Source: JAFDXJ01 sp038257845 | GTDB lineage: Bacteria > Bacteroidota > Bacteroidia > Chitinophagales > Chitinophagaceae | NCBI GenBank assembly: GCA_038257845.1 | Contig: JBBSQL010000013.1 | Location: 1-64,000, forward strand | Direction: 5' to 3' | Length of the DNA: 64,000 nucleotides | Shown here: positions 53,853 to 62,961 of the stretch, in pieces | How positions within the stretch are numbered: the first letter of the stretch is position 1 | Layout of the letters: every line of letters starts with the position of its first letter | Program-made: the position numbers and the translations under genes | The notes under the pieces: model-generated | Seen by the model: only the letters and a program-made list of their open reading frames with translations | Databases searched by the model: none | What the model was told of the DNA's origin: nothing

Positions 53853-56681
53853 CTATTCATTTTCTGCATTAGGTGAATCATCATCTTCTTGGGGTTCATC
53901 ATTAAAATTATCAAAAATTGTAGTTGTGTAAGATGTTTTTACCTCATTTTCAATTTTAGGAAAATGAAGACTGTAACCAATAATAGGAATACCATTATCT
54001 ACATTGGGCGTTCCTCTTTCATCTAATCCGTAAATTAAAAGAAGTCCTTTTTTTTCTTTTTCTCTTTGAATTTTAATCTCATCATTCTTTTTCAAGTCTG
54101 AAACCATCAGGTCGACCTGACGGTCGACAGTAGTATCAATCTGATTTTTAGAGATATGATAAAATTCGCCATTTCTATTCAATTGCTGATTACGAACACT
54201 GCATCCTAATTCAATATTCTGATGTCCTATTTTGATTTCATAAGTTTTCAACTTTGAATTTTTAGCTCTCTCTCCTTTTTTTGAGCCACCCTTGAAGTCA
54301 ATAAAAACATCATTGTCAGTATTTGAAACAATAACTACTGCCCATTCTTTAATTTCACTTTGAGTCAATACATATTCTCCCAGTTTTGCATTTTTAATTT
54401 TCAGCAAATCAATTCTGTAGTTATCTAAAAATGTTGCAATTTTTTCTTTATCAAAATCTTTTATCAGAACATATTTTGGGATGCTATCGCTTTCCTTATG
54501 TTTTATTATAACAAATGAATGGTCGCCAATTTCTAATAATGATTGCAAATTTTTAAAGTTATTCTGGATTGCACTTTTTGTTTTAAGCAATTGATAGGTT
54601 TGTGGGTTTGTCCCGGAAAATGATATATCAATATTTTTGGAAAAATTAAGTTTAGCCAAACTTGTAATAGTCATTAAGCCATGATGATTTCTAACCTTTA
54701 GTCTGAAATCTTTTGGGCGTTGATGTGACGCTGTCATTTCATCAAAATCATTACGCATTTCTTCAGTTGCCATTGTGATATGATTGAACCATTCAAAAAT
54801 CTGATCTGTTGTAAACAATCTGCACAAATCAACATAACCTGGTCGATAACCAAACCAACGACCCATTTGCATCAACGAATCATACATTTTAGTGGTTCGC
54901 AAATAATAACTTACTGATAATCCTTCCAAGGTTATTCCTCTTGACAATCTGCTCCCTCCAACGGCGATAACAGACAAGCCTTTTGCGTGTCTGTTGTAAT
55001 CAATTTCTTCAATGTTATGGTATTCCAAATTGGTTGTTGAATGAGTCCCGTGAACAGAACGAACATCTATTTTTGAAACCGCTTTTTTGAGTTCCTGTTT
55101 AACTTCTTCCCAAGATTGTTGTTTAATTCGTATGTCTTTATAATCTAAATTTTCCAAAACATTATCTGTCGTTGGAATGAAATCTGTTACATACAATTCT
55201 TTCAGTTCTTTTAAAATAATGTCATCTTCACTTCTGATTGCATTTGCATATTCCTTTGTCTTTTCATTTACCAGATACGCAACCCTGTCAATCCATTTCA
55301 CCAATAATGCAACATGAATAAGCATCGAATTATTTTTATTTTCGTGACCCCTTAATCTGCGTATAGCACAAGTCAGTATGAATGATTTTATGGCACGTTC
55401 CAAACTTGGTGGAAGATATTCCGGCAAATTTTCTTTGTTGAATTTGTTGACGGTTTTAAAAAAGGGAGGGTCAAAATCATCTATCTCACGGAAAATATCT
55501 AATGGCTCATTCTCATTTCCATTTGGATTTTCAAGACCAAAAATTTTTGCAGCACCAATATAATTGGTTGGTGCCTTTATATTAACAATGAAATCTCTTG
55601 GGAATAAATCTTCCCCAATTTTATATCCTTTCCCTTTGACAATGGTTGTTAGCTCTTCATTATGTTCTTGTGAAATAAATAAATTTGCATAGGGTGTTGC
55701 TGTATAACCAATAAAAGTATTCTGATTGAATAAGTTCAACAGGGTTCTTATCAAACGGTTGATAGTTTTTATATCTTCAATACTTTTAGAAGCATTTACC
55801 GAAGCTGAATCAGCCTCATCGTCAATAATTAATGCAGGAACATCAAAAAGCTTTGGCGAGCCATCAACAATTTTGGCATTTACATCTTTAGAAAACCAAT
55901 CAATTAGGTTTTCGAGTATGCTTTTATTTTTCTTTATTACAAATACAACAGGATTTTTCCCTATCGGTATATTTAATCTGTTAGCAACCGCTTGACTGAA
56001 ATCTCCTTCATCATTATTTTTATAATAGGAAGATGTCAAAGAATAAATATCAGTATTTACACTATACTTCCCAACTCCGATAATCTTATTTTCTCCTTTG
56101 TTGTTGATAAAAGCAGAACTGTTTCTTCCAATATAACCCGAATCTATCCTTTCTTGTGTTTGTCTTCTCAACGAACTAATTGTACCAGCAATAACAATTA
56201 TTATCTTGTAACCTGCATCAGTAGCTTTATTAATTAATCCAACATAATTGGAAGTCTTTCCTGATTGTACATGTCCTACAACCATTCCGCGTCTATCCCA
56301 AGAATTACCATCTTTTGGATTGACGCATTTGTCTAATATTTTATTTGTAAAATCATCTAAATCATTAACAGGAAAAGACGGGTCGTTTTCCGACATATAC
56401 AATTTGTATCTGTTCCATAACTCAAAGTTGATGTTAGCTTTTTCGTCATTCAGCCAAGGTTCCACATCATCAGATAATATCGTAATTTCTCCTTTCCCTA
56501 CACTGAAATCTGCACACAATATCTCAAACAACTCTTGCTTGTCAAACATTTCTCCTTCAATTATATTGATAGCTGAGGCCTTTTCTATTATACTTAAAAG
56601 AACGTCATCAGTAATTTCTCCTTGGTGTAATCCTAACAATGTATGTGATATGGCTCTTGCTGATTGTAGTAAATTATTCAT
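53853..56681 (-). CDS. Z1 domain-containing SF2-like ATPase
   Basis: A 942-residue ATPase. Walker A is 'VVGHVQSGKTSNYVGL' (about 136-143), Walker B 'ALIIDDEADSASVN', motif III-like 'FIGYTATPYANLFIS'. The Z1 region shows 'AVGGSRLSRGITLEGL' and 'SYYLRTTKMYDSLMQMGRWFGYRPGYVDLCRLF', the motif V/VI equivalents. Z1 proteins are helicase-superfamily ATPases linked to MORC-type GHKL proteins in modification operons. The start overlaps the stop of the GHKL ATPase (4 bp). It probably translocates on or remodels DNA for the downstream nuclease. The acidic C-terminal tail is typical. Confidence 0.9.
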   Translation of the reverse strand: MNNLLQSARAISHTLLGLHQGEITDDVLLSIIEKASAINIIEGEMFDKQELFEILCADFSVGKGEITILSDDVEPWLNDEKANINFELWNRYKLYMSENDPSFPVNDLDDFTNKILDKCVNPKDGNSWDRRGMVVGHVQSGKTSNYVGLINKATDAGYKIIIVIAGTISSLRRQTQERIDSGYIGRNSSAFINNKGENKIIGVGKYSVNTDIYSLTSSYYKNNDEGDFSQAVANRLNIPIGKNPVVFVIKKNKSILENLIDWFSKDVNAKIVDGSPKLFDVPALIIDDEADSASVNASKSIEDIKTINRLIRTLLNLFNQNTFIGYTATPYANLFISQEHNEELTTIVKGKGYKIGEDLFPRDFIVNIKAPTNYIGAAKIFGLENPNGNENEPLDIFREIDDFDPPFFKTVNKFNKENLPEYLPPSLERAIKSFILTCAIRRLRGHENKNNSMLIHVALLVKWIDRVAYLVNEKTKEYANAIRSEDDIILKELKELYVTDFIPTTDNVLENLDYKDIRIKQQSWEEVKQELKKAVSKIDVRSVHGTHSTTNLEYHNIEEIDYNRHAKGLSVIAVGGSRLSRGITLEGLSVSYYLRTTKMYDSLMQMGRWFGYRPGYVDLCRLFTTDQIFEWFNHITMATEEMRNDFDEMTASHQRPKDFRLKVRNHHGLMTITSLAKLNFSKNIDISFSGTNPQTYQLLKTKSAIQNNFKNLQSLLEIGDHSFVIIKHKESDSIPKYVLIKDFDKEKIATFLDNYRIDLLKIKNAKLGEYVLTQSEIKEWAVVIVSNTDNDVFIDFKGGSKKGERAKNSKLKTYEIKIGHQNIELGCSVRNQQLNRNGEFYHISKNQIDTTVDRQVDLMVSDLKKNDEIKIQREKEKKGLLLIYGLDERGTPNVDNGIPIIGYSLHFPKIENEVKTSYTTTIFDNFNDEPQEDDDSPNAENE

Positions 56682-58138
56682 TTTAGATATTCATTGATTA
56701 ATGGGAATAAGTTGAAAGGTGTAGCACACATTATTTGTTGTTTCGCCAGCGATTCTGGTATTCCTTGTGATATATGTATTTTGTATAATTCAACAGCCAG
56801 ACCTATTAATTCATCACTTGGATTTTCAGAATATTTTTCCAATTCGTGAAAGGCAGGGTCTTCGTTTTGATTACTCAGAATCAACTCAATTGGAACATTG
56901 TCTTCCAGTAATTTCAATGCTCTTGCAGTTAGGTTATTATGTTCTTTAAGCAGTGAATTGATAATCGGATGTTTTCTATTAATCTTATATTTTTTAATCC
57001 CTTCCCTTGTGATTTCGTCTTTCCACAAAGGCTCATGATTAATTTTATTAATTTCAGAAAACGTCTTTTGTCCACGCCAGTTGTATATTTTGGCAGACTT
57101 CATAATTGCTATTTTTGCAATTCTTGTAAGCTCTCTTCTGATTTCAATTGGTGGTATTGCTGTTGATTTCTTAATATCCAGATTCCAGTTAAAATCATTT
57201 TCATTTGAAAAATTGATAGCTATCCGCGCAAGTTTTGAATAATCACGTTTCTTTTCTAAACCAAGCCAGTCACCTGCCACCAATAATCTATCGCCACGAT
57301 AAATATAAAATCCTTGTTCTTGAAACCAACCAAGTGATCCTCCGGAATTTTCATAATTCTCCTTTCCAATCTCAGACATATGAGGCAGAATAAAGTAAGT
57401 GATCTCAACATTGCCAAATTTTTCAGGCAAGCCCATTTCGGGTTTTGGATTTAAATTCAGTAAAAAAGGATTGAATGGTTGAACCGCTTCATTTTGAAAG
57501 AATATCTTTACTCTTTTACTTTCTATAAATTTGTGAAAGACTAAACTTAAATGTTGTCGCACAATCTGCATTTCCTGATAAAAAGCATTTTTCACACTAA
57601 AATTATCAATTTCAGAATTGCCCACAATTCTGTCAAGTTTTTCCCATAAAACTAATGTGCCGGATTTGTTTTTATCAATTTTATCAATAAAAGAATTGTC
57701 AGAAACATAATCTAATAATTGCCACTCATTTACTTCATTAATAAAATCAATATCCCAGCATCTTTTGATTACAGAATAATTTTCTCGTTTTGAAATACAT
57801 GTCAGCCTTTTGCATTGTGAGAATGAAGCAGTTTTTAATCCCATCCCAAAACGACCCAAGTCATTTTCCTTTCTTACTTCTTCAGGGTCTTTGCTGCCAG
57901 GTGTCATTGCAAGTACCAATTCCTCTTTATTCATTCCTCTTCCGTTGTCCAAAATTAAAATGAAGGAATCCTTGCCTTTCCACTTAAATTCGATATGGAT
58001 CTCATTAGCATTAGCAGAGATACTATTATCAATTATATCTGCAATTGCAGTTGATAGATTATAACCAAAACTTCTGTATGAATTGATTGTTGATTTAGGA
58101 TTTGGTTTTGCTATTTCGGCTCTTACATATGGCATCAT
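56678..58138 (-). CDS. MORC/MutL-like GHKL ATPase
   Basis: A 486-residue ATP-binding protein. The Bergerat motifs are complete: N box 'STAIADIIDNSISAN' (Asn38), G1 'LDNGRGM' (Asp64), G2 'DLGRFGMGLKTASFS' (about 93-107). A transducer-like S5 region follows, with 'WNLDIKKSTAIPP' carrying the catalytic Lys expected in MutL/MORC proteins. The C-terminal third is helical. Such ATPases dimerise as a clamp on DNA when ATP binds. It overlaps the methyltransferase upstream (ATGA) and Z1 downstream, so the three proteins are made together. Confidence 0.9.
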   Translation of the reverse strand: MMPYVRAEIAKPNPKSTINSYRSFGYNLSTAIADIIDNSISANANEIHIEFKWKGKDSFILILDNGRGMNKEELVLAMTPGSKDPEEVRKENDLGRFGMGLKTASFSQCKRLTCISKRENYSVIKRCWDIDFINEVNEWQLLDYVSDNSFIDKIDKNKSGTLVLWEKLDRIVGNSEIDNFSVKNAFYQEMQIVRQHLSLVFHKFIESKRVKIFFQNEAVQPFNPFLLNLNPKPEMGLPEKFGNVEITYFILPHMSEIGKENYENSGGSLGWFQEQGFYIYRGDRLLVAGDWLGLEKKRDYSKLARIAINFSNENDFNWNLDIKKSTAIPPIEIRRELTRIAKIAIMKSAKIYNWRGQKTFSEINKINHEPLWKDEITREGIKKYKINRKHPIINSLLKEHNNLTARALKLLEDNVPIELILSNQNEDPAFHELEKYSENPSDELIGLAVELYKIHISQGIPESLAKQQIMCATPFNLFPLINEYLK

Positions 58139-59385
58139 AACATTTTTCTGATTTTATATGCAATTTTTGCCGCCATCAAAGGCGGAACTGCATTTCCAAT
58201 CTGTTTAAAAGAAGCAGTTCTGTTTGATCCTTCTTTTACGCCTTCGAAATAAAAATCGTCAGGAAAAGATTGCAACCTTGCGGCTTCTCTTACCGTGATA
58301 GATCTGTTTTGCTTTATATCCGGATGTATATAATAGTGGCCATCTTTTGCTATATGTGCTACGATAGTTTGCGCATACTCAGACTTACTATCAACTACTT
58401 TAAAACGGTCAAAAAAAGAATGCTGGTTTTTGTGCGTTTTTAAACGTTCAGGAAGTGATGTATAATTTAATCTTTCACTATTCTTCAATTTATCTATAGC
58501 AATCCGGTAAATTTCTTTATCCTGTTCCGTGTGTGGCCTGCTTATATGTTGAGTAAGAACATCTATGCCGTTCCTGATACCAGAATTTTTTAAATAATCA
58601 TTAGTTGGTTTTGCATATTTATAAAATTTATCCCGGCCTTCACCAGCCTGGAGTTTGGGCAAATCTTCCAAAACGGAATTCACCAGAAAAACTTCATAAT
58701 CCTTTTTTTCAAAATCAGGAATTGAAATATTTAATTCCCTTTTATGGCCAACCAAAATTATTCTCTTACGGTTCTGAAGAACCCCGAAATCTTTTGCATT
58801 AAAAAGAAAATCATTTACTTCATATCCCAATTGATTAAACGCCTTTACCATTTTATTAAAATAGCCGCCACCATCGGCTGATCGCAATCCAAGTACGTTT
58901 TCAAAAACAAACATTTTTGGCTGATACTTCTTTAAATACTTTGCATATTGTAAATACAAATGATTTCTCGGATCACTTTGCATTCCATCCTCACTTCTTG
59001 CTCTTCCCACTAATGAATATGCCTGGCAAGGTGGTCCGCCTATTATGATATCCACCTTTTTATTTCCAAGTATTTTATCTATCTTTTTAAAAATTTCTTT
59101 ATTATTTTCATCATTTATAGCAAAATTGAGCGTACTGTTGATTTGTTCTTCAGGTATGAAAGAATATAAGGCAGTTCTGGTTATTTCTCCTTTTAAGTAT
59201 CTTACATATTCCTCAAAATCTTTAGTGCCTTTCAAAAAGTGATAAGCAGTTCTTGTTTTTAAAGTATAACAGGCAGCCTCATCCATTTCGACATGTGCGA
59301 TGGGATTGAAACCTGCTTTTATAAACCCTTCGGAAAGTCCGCCGGCTCCGGCAAACAGATCAATATAATTTAATTTATTACTCAC
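58135..59385 (-). CDS. DNA cytosine-5 methyltransferase
   Basis: A 416-residue C5-methyltransferase with all main motifs: I 'YIDLFAGAGGLSEGFIKAG', IV 'IIIGGPPCQAYSLVGRAR' with nucleophile Cys120, VI 'FVFENVLGL', VIII 'NRKRIILVG', IX 'SITVREAARLQSFPDDF' and X 'QIGNAVPPLMA'. The target-recognition region is short (about 250-340). The start is GTG at 59385, overlapping the regulator's TGA (GTGA). It marks host DNA so that the operon's ATPases and nuclease spare it. A Vsr repair enzyme nearby fits the T:G mismatches that methylcytosine deamination would create. Recognition site not readable from sequence. Confidence 0.95.
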   Translation of the reverse strand: MSNKLNYIDLFAGAGGLSEGFIKAGFNPIAHVEMDEAACYTLKTRTAYHFLKGTKDFEEYVRYLKGEITRTALYSFIPEEQINSTLNFAINDENNKEIFKKIDKILGNKKVDIIIGGPPCQAYSLVGRARSEDGMQSDPRNHLYLQYAKYLKKYQPKMFVFENVLGLRSADGGGYFNKMVKAFNQLGYEVNDFLFNAKDFGVLQNRKRIILVGHKRELNISIPDFEKKDYEVFLVNSVLEDLPKLQAGEGRDKFYKYAKPTNDYLKNSGIRNGIDVLTQHISRPHTEQDKEIYRIAIDKLKNSERLNYTSLPERLKTHKNQHSFFDRFKVVDSKSEYAQTIVAHIAKDGHYYIHPDIKQNRSITVREAARLQSFPDDFYFEGVKEGSNRTASFKQIGNAVPPLMAAKIAYKIRKML

Positions 59386-59606
59386 GGTTTTGAGAATTCT
59401 TTTGAATCAAAAAAATCTTTAAGAGATATACCAAGTGCTTTAGTTATTTTAAGTAAGGTGTCAATTGAAATATTTTTTCTTCCCTTTTCTATATGCGTCA
59501 GATAACTTCTTTCGATTTCTGCTTCATAAGAAAACTTCTGCTGAGATAAATTTTTTGCCTTTCTTAATTGGGCGATTCTTTCACCAATGACAACTTTCAT
59601 ATCCAT
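59382..59606 (-). CDS. Xre/Cro-type HTH controller
   Basis: A 74-residue DNA-binding protein with one helix-turn-helix: 'IGERIAQLRKAKNLSQQKFSYEAEIERSYLTHIEKGRKNISIDTL' (residues 7-51), then 'ALGISLKDFFDSK'. This is the size and pattern of restriction-modification controller (C) proteins. Its stop overlaps the methyltransferase GTG start, so it leads the operon and probably autoregulates it, giving methylation time to build before the nuclease appears. Confidence 0.9.
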   Translation of the reverse strand: MDMKVVIGERIAQLRKAKNLSQQKFSYEAEIERSYLTHIEKGRKNISIDTLLKITKALGISLKDFFDSKEFSKP

Positions 59607-59640
59607 GTTTGTAAATATATTTTTATGTGTTTTTAAAAGC

Positions 59641-59777
59641 TGTATGCTTTAGAACACAATGGTAAATGGTTAATAAATTTTAAAGCAGATGAACGCAAAC
59701 AATATTAAGCGCTTTCAAAAGCAATTACCTTTGAACAAGAAATTGATTTTAAAAAAGAAAATCAGGAAATTTTGTGA
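59641..59777 (+). pseudogene. Possible short remnant of a decayed gene
   Basis: On the plus strand one frame reads 'YALEHNGKWLINFKADERKQY', stop, then 'ALSKAITFEQEIDFKKEN' with a second stop at 59775. The two halves join in one frame apart from the single TAA and have a protein-like composition. They could be the C-terminal tail of a lost gene between the Vsr and Xre genes. I recognise no family and chance is possible. Confidence 0.25.
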
Positions 59778-60181
59778 ATTAGTGTTTTTAAAGTTTTTTC
59801 AACTTTCGCAGTTTTGAGATCACATTCCCAAATCATAAGAATTTTCCATCCATCTTTTTTCAAAGCTTTGATGGCTTTCACATCGTTGGCGATGTTGCTG
59901 TTTATTTTATTCAGCCACCAGTCAGTTTTGGTTTTGGGAACAACAAAATATTTACAGTTTTTATGGCCATGCCAGAAGCAGCCATGAACAAAAATGATTG
60001 TTTTATATTTTGGTAAAACAATATCGGGTTTGCCGGGCAATTTTTTATCATGGAGTTTATACCGGAAACCATGTGCAAACAAAAATTTACGAACGAGCAT
60101 TTCCGGCTTCGTATCTTTTGATCGAATACGGCTCATATTAAAACTTCTGATTTCTTTGGAATGAACATCTGCCATGAGCAA
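59762..60181 (-). CDS. vsr: Very short patch repair endonuclease Vsr
   Basis: A 139-residue endonuclease that nicks 5' of T in T:G mismatches arising from deaminated 5-methylcytosine. The family pattern is complete: 'RSFNMSRIRSKDTKPEMLVRKFLFAHGFRYKLHDKKLPGKPDI' with the catalytic Asp in 'KPDIVLPKYKTIIFVHGCFWHGHKNCKY' and the metal-associated His and Cys residues, ending 'DGWKILMIWECDL'. Its start is either 60181 or the ATG two codons later. It lies 155 bp upstream of the Xre-methyltransferase operon on the same strand, so it is its functional companion. Confidence 0.94.
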   Translation of the reverse strand: MLMADVHSKEIRSFNMSRIRSKDTKPEMLVRKFLFAHGFRYKLHDKKLPGKPDIVLPKYKTIIFVHGCFWHGHKNCKYFVVPKTKTDWWLNKINSNIANDVKAIKALKKDGWKILMIWECDLKTAKVEKTLKTLIHKIS

Positions 60182-60225
60182 ATTTACTTTATACCTATTT
60201 CAACAATAAAAATTATATTGCATCT

Positions 60226-60516
60226 ATGCATACGCTTCAAAACATATTGGAAAAGTTGAAACAGGTAAAACCGGAACTGGAAAAAAAATATCCAATTACA
60301 GGGATTGGTGTCTTTGGTTCTTATGCCCGGGGAGAAGCGGGCAAGGAAAGTGACGTTGATATAGCCGTAGATATAAATGGCGCTATGGGATTGAGTTTCG
60401 TGGCAATGGCTGATGAAATTGAAGCACTGCTTGGAATCAAGACAGATGTCATTCCATTGCGTTCTATAAAACCTGAATACAGGACTTACATAGAAAAAGA
60501 TATTATTTATGTCTGA
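60226..60516 (+). CDS. mntA: MntA-type nucleotidyltransferase antitoxin
   Basis: A 96-residue minimal nucleotidyltransferase. The active site is 'GVFGSYARGEAGKESDVDIAVDI': Gly31-Ser32, ten residues, Asp43-x-Asp45, the exact G-S-x10-D-x-D pattern of MntA. In the characterised pair, MntA transfers AMP units to a tyrosine of the HEPN toxin and silences it. It overlaps the next gene by 8 bp, as expected for the operon. Confidence 0.9.
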   Translation: MHTLQNILEKLKQVKPELEKKYPITGIGVFGSYARGEAGKESDVDIAVDINGAMGLSFVAMADEIEALLGIKTDVIPLRSIKPEYRTYIEKDIIYV

Positions 60517-60865
60517 GAGAAAACCATCTGCTTTTATCGGAGACATTCTTAAATGCCTTAAGCACATTGGAATTTATACAACCGACCTTTCCTTTGATGA
60601 ATTTTCCGCAAATTTCATGATCGTTGAAGCTTGTCTTTATAATATTCAGATCATTGGTGAAGCAGTATCAAATTTACCTGTTGATGTGAAAAATAATAAT
60701 CATGATATTCCCTGGTCACTGATCAAAGGCATGCGCAACAGGCTGATTCATGATTATATTGGCACTGATTTGCAAGTAGTCTGGAATATAATTAAAAATG
60801 AATTGCCTCCTTTGACCATTCGTTTACAGGAAATTTATTCAACGCTTGTTGATGAAAATGAATAA
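60509..60865 (+). CDS. hepT: HepT-like HEPN-domain RNase toxin (DUF86)
   Basis: A 118-residue helical toxin. The HEPN catalytic motif R-x4-H-x-Y is present as Arg76, His81 and Tyr83 in 'MRNRLIHDYIG'. The N-terminal half 'FIGDILKCLKHIGIYTTDLSFDEF' and 'EACLYNIQIIGEAVSNL' match DUF86 proteins. HEPN toxins cut RNA or tRNA, and Tyr83 would be the AMPylation site used by the upstream MntA. The pair sits at the edge of the defense island and may add addiction or phage defense. All key residues look intact. Confidence 0.9.
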   Translation: MSERKPSAFIGDILKCLKHIGIYTTDLSFDEFSANFMIVEACLYNIQIIGEAVSNLPVDVKNNNHDIPWSLIKGMRNRLIHDYIGTDLQVVWNIIKNELPPLTIRLQEIYSTLVDENE

Positions 60866-60890
60866 TATTTTTTTCTGAAAATAGTATCAT

Positions 60891-61067
60891 TCATTTTAAT
60901 AAATCCCGCACGGGATAATGCTTTTCCTCATACTTTTCAACTAAAATAGAAAGGTGTTCAAGTTCATCAGATTCACTGGATTCAGGTTGAATATTTTGTT
61001 GCATCAAATCATAAGAGCGCTGCAATGCCGCTTCATAATCTTTCTTATTTTCAATTTTTTCAATCAT
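60891..61067 (-). pseudogene. Truncated HigA-like antitoxin (N-terminal part only)
   Basis: A 58-residue frame from the ATG at 61067. 'MIEKIENKKDYEAALQRSYDLMQ' and 'SDELEHLSILVEKYEEKHYPV' match the N-terminal half of HigA2-type antitoxins, which normally continue with 'PxPDPIEAIKFRMEQ' and a helix-turn-helix. Here it stops after 'RDLLK', so the DNA-binding half is missing, and no HigB toxin is found upstream. It ends 26 bp from hepT; insertion of the HepT-MntA pair may have cut it. Confidence 0.6.
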
Positions 61068-61154
61068 AGAAATTGTTTTGTCTCTCAACAAATTTCCACC
61101 ATCCAATGCCAAAAAACAATTAAATCTCTCCCCATCTCCTCCCCGCTTTTATTC

Positions 61155-61189
61155 TTTGCTTATATTGCGGGATACCTAAAATATTTTTA
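61155..61189 (+). promoter_or_regulatory. Candidate promoter of aminopeptidase gene (near-leaderless)
   Basis: TTTG at 61155-61158 and TATTTTTA at 61182-61189 with 23-bp spacing, slightly longer than usual. The ATG follows 2 bp after the -7 box. Confidence 0.4.
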
Positions 61190-61191
61190 TC

Positions 61192-62484
61192 ATGAAACAT
61201 TTGCCCATCAACCCCGCGCTGTTTACGGAAAACCGCCAGCGCTTTATCAATGAAATGCAGAAAAATGCTATCGCTATTTTTAACAGCAATGATGAAATGC
61301 CGGGGAATGGGGATTCGCAATTTAAATTTGTCCAGAATAGCGACCTGTACTGGCTTTGCGGTATCGAACAGGAAGATACAATGGTGGTATTGTATCCCGG
61401 TTGCAAGGATGAAAAATACCGTGAAGTGCTCGTGCTCGTGCGCCCGGATGAGCTAAAAGAAAAATGGGATGGTAAAAGATTGCGCGCCGCGGAAGGCCGG
61501 CAAATGTCGGGCATTCAAACTGTCGTGTGGCTGGATAGTCTCGATGCTTTATTGCAAACATGGATCCACCAGGTGAACACCATTTACCTGAACACAAATG
61601 AAAATGACCGGAAGGCAAACCCAATCGTAACAAGGGATTACCGCTATGTGCAACAAATGCAAACGCGTTATCCATTGCACCATTTTGAACGCAGTGCGAA
61701 ACTTATGCGGGAACTGCGCGCTATTAAAACCAAACTGGAAATTGAAGTGGTTCAACAAGCGATTGATATTACGGAAAAAACATTCCGCCGTTTATTACAA
61801 TTCATTCGCCCCGGCGTTATGGAATATGAAATTGAAGCGGAAATTTATCATGAATTTTTGCGCAACCGCGCAAAGGGTGAAGCATACAGCAGCATTATCG
61901 CGAGCGGTGATCGTGCCCGTACATTGCACTATGTTTTTAATAATGAAGAATGTAAAGAGGGCGAACTGATCCTCATGGATTTTGGCGCGAACTATGGCGG
62001 TTATGCCGCGGACCTCACGCGCACCGTGCCCGTGAGTGGAAAATTTGGCCGCAGGCAAAAAACGGTTTATAATGCTTGTTTGCATTTACATAATTATGCG
62101 AAAAGTATTTTGAAACCGGGGATCACGCTCGTGGATTATACAGACAAAGTAGGCGAAGAAGCAACGCAACAATTTTTGAAAATTGGCTTGCTGAGAAAAT
62201 CTCAAGTGAAAAATGAAGACCCGGAAAACAGGGCTTACCGCAAATATTTATACCATGGCATTTCACATCATCTTGGTCTCGATGTGCATGACCTGGGAAC
62301 TAAAGTAGAACCGCTGAAAGCGGGTATGCTCTTGACTGTGGAGCCGGGCATTTATATCGAAGAAGAACAAATGGGTGTGCGTATTGAAAATAATTTGTGG
62401 TTAACTAAGAGAGGGAATATTGATTTAATGAAAAAGATTCCGCTGGAAGTAGAGGAGATTGAAGCGTTAATGAAGAATATTTAG
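61192..62484 (+). CDS. Xaa-Pro aminopeptidase / M24 family metallopeptidase with AMP-N domain
   Basis: A 430-residue aminopeptidase P-like enzyme removing N-terminal residues before proline. The N-terminal AMP-N domain (1-165) has 'RQRFINEMQKNAIAIFNSND' and 'FKFVQNSDLYWLCGIEQEDT'. The pita-bread domain carries the five metal ligands: two Asp in 'LMDFGANYGGYAADLTRTVPV', His in 'GISHHLGLDVHD', Glu in 'LLTVEPGIYIE' and Glu in 'GVRIENN'. No signal peptide, cytoplasmic. It begins 79 bp beyond the HigA remnant and marks the return to core genes. Confidence 0.94.
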   Translation: MKHLPINPALFTENRQRFINEMQKNAIAIFNSNDEMPGNGDSQFKFVQNSDLYWLCGIEQEDTMVVLYPGCKDEKYREVLVLVRPDELKEKWDGKRLRAAEGRQMSGIQTVVWLDSLDALLQTWIHQVNTIYLNTNENDRKANPIVTRDYRYVQQMQTRYPLHHFERSAKLMRELRAIKTKLEIEVVQQAIDITEKTFRRLLQFIRPGVMEYEIEAEIYHEFLRNRAKGEAYSSIIASGDRARTLHYVFNNEECKEGELILMDFGANYGGYAADLTRTVPVSGKFGRRQKTVYNACLHLHNYAKSILKPGITLVDYTDKVGEEATQQFLKIGLLRKSQVKNEDPENRAYRKYLYHGISHHLGLDVHDLGTKVEPLKAGMLLTVEPGIYIEEEQMGVRIENNLWLTKRGNIDLMKKIPLEVEEIEALMKNI

Positions 62485-62546
62485 GATTTGGGATTGAAGA
62501 TTTAGGATTTAAGATTTTAAAATTTGAGGATTAGAAGATTATTTAA

Positions 62547-62952
62547 TTTTTCGATTTTAATTTTTTAGAGATTTACATTTTTACTTTTTGTCTTGATACA
62601 AAAAGTAACAAAAAAATCAAGGCTTCATAAAAATAGCTCCCGATAATTTTTCATTTATCGGGACACGTAAAAATTTGAGTGACTGTCTAAAATGAAATAG
62701 CTTGAACTGAATAACATTTCTCATCATTTTGCGACTTACCAGCTAAGTACATAGCCCGGCATTCGGAACATCATTTCATTTTTTAACGACATTCACTCAA
62801 ATTTTCTTAACGCCATTTTTCTGAGGCCGGGCATTTAGAAAACGATTAAGAATTATTCTAAGTTCTAATATTAATTGAAACCGTATTCTCGCCAATGCTG
62901 GTCTCCTGGCTAGCATTTCCAGAATGAAATATTATTGTGAAAATTGATCAGG
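62547..62952. repeat. Intergenic cassette repeat, copy A
   Basis: It starts TTTTTCGATTTTAATTTTTT, contains the inverted pair CTTTTTGTCTTGATAC/AAAAAGTAACAAAAA and a CCCGATAA/TTATCGGG hairpin, and ends with an AATGCTGGTC hairpin and ATTGATCAGG. Its private centre has a 17-bp inverted pair (62671-62687 against 62788-62804, one mismatch). It fills most of the gene-free stretch 62485-63461. Confidence 0.8.
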
Positions 62953-62961
62953 AAATTTACG

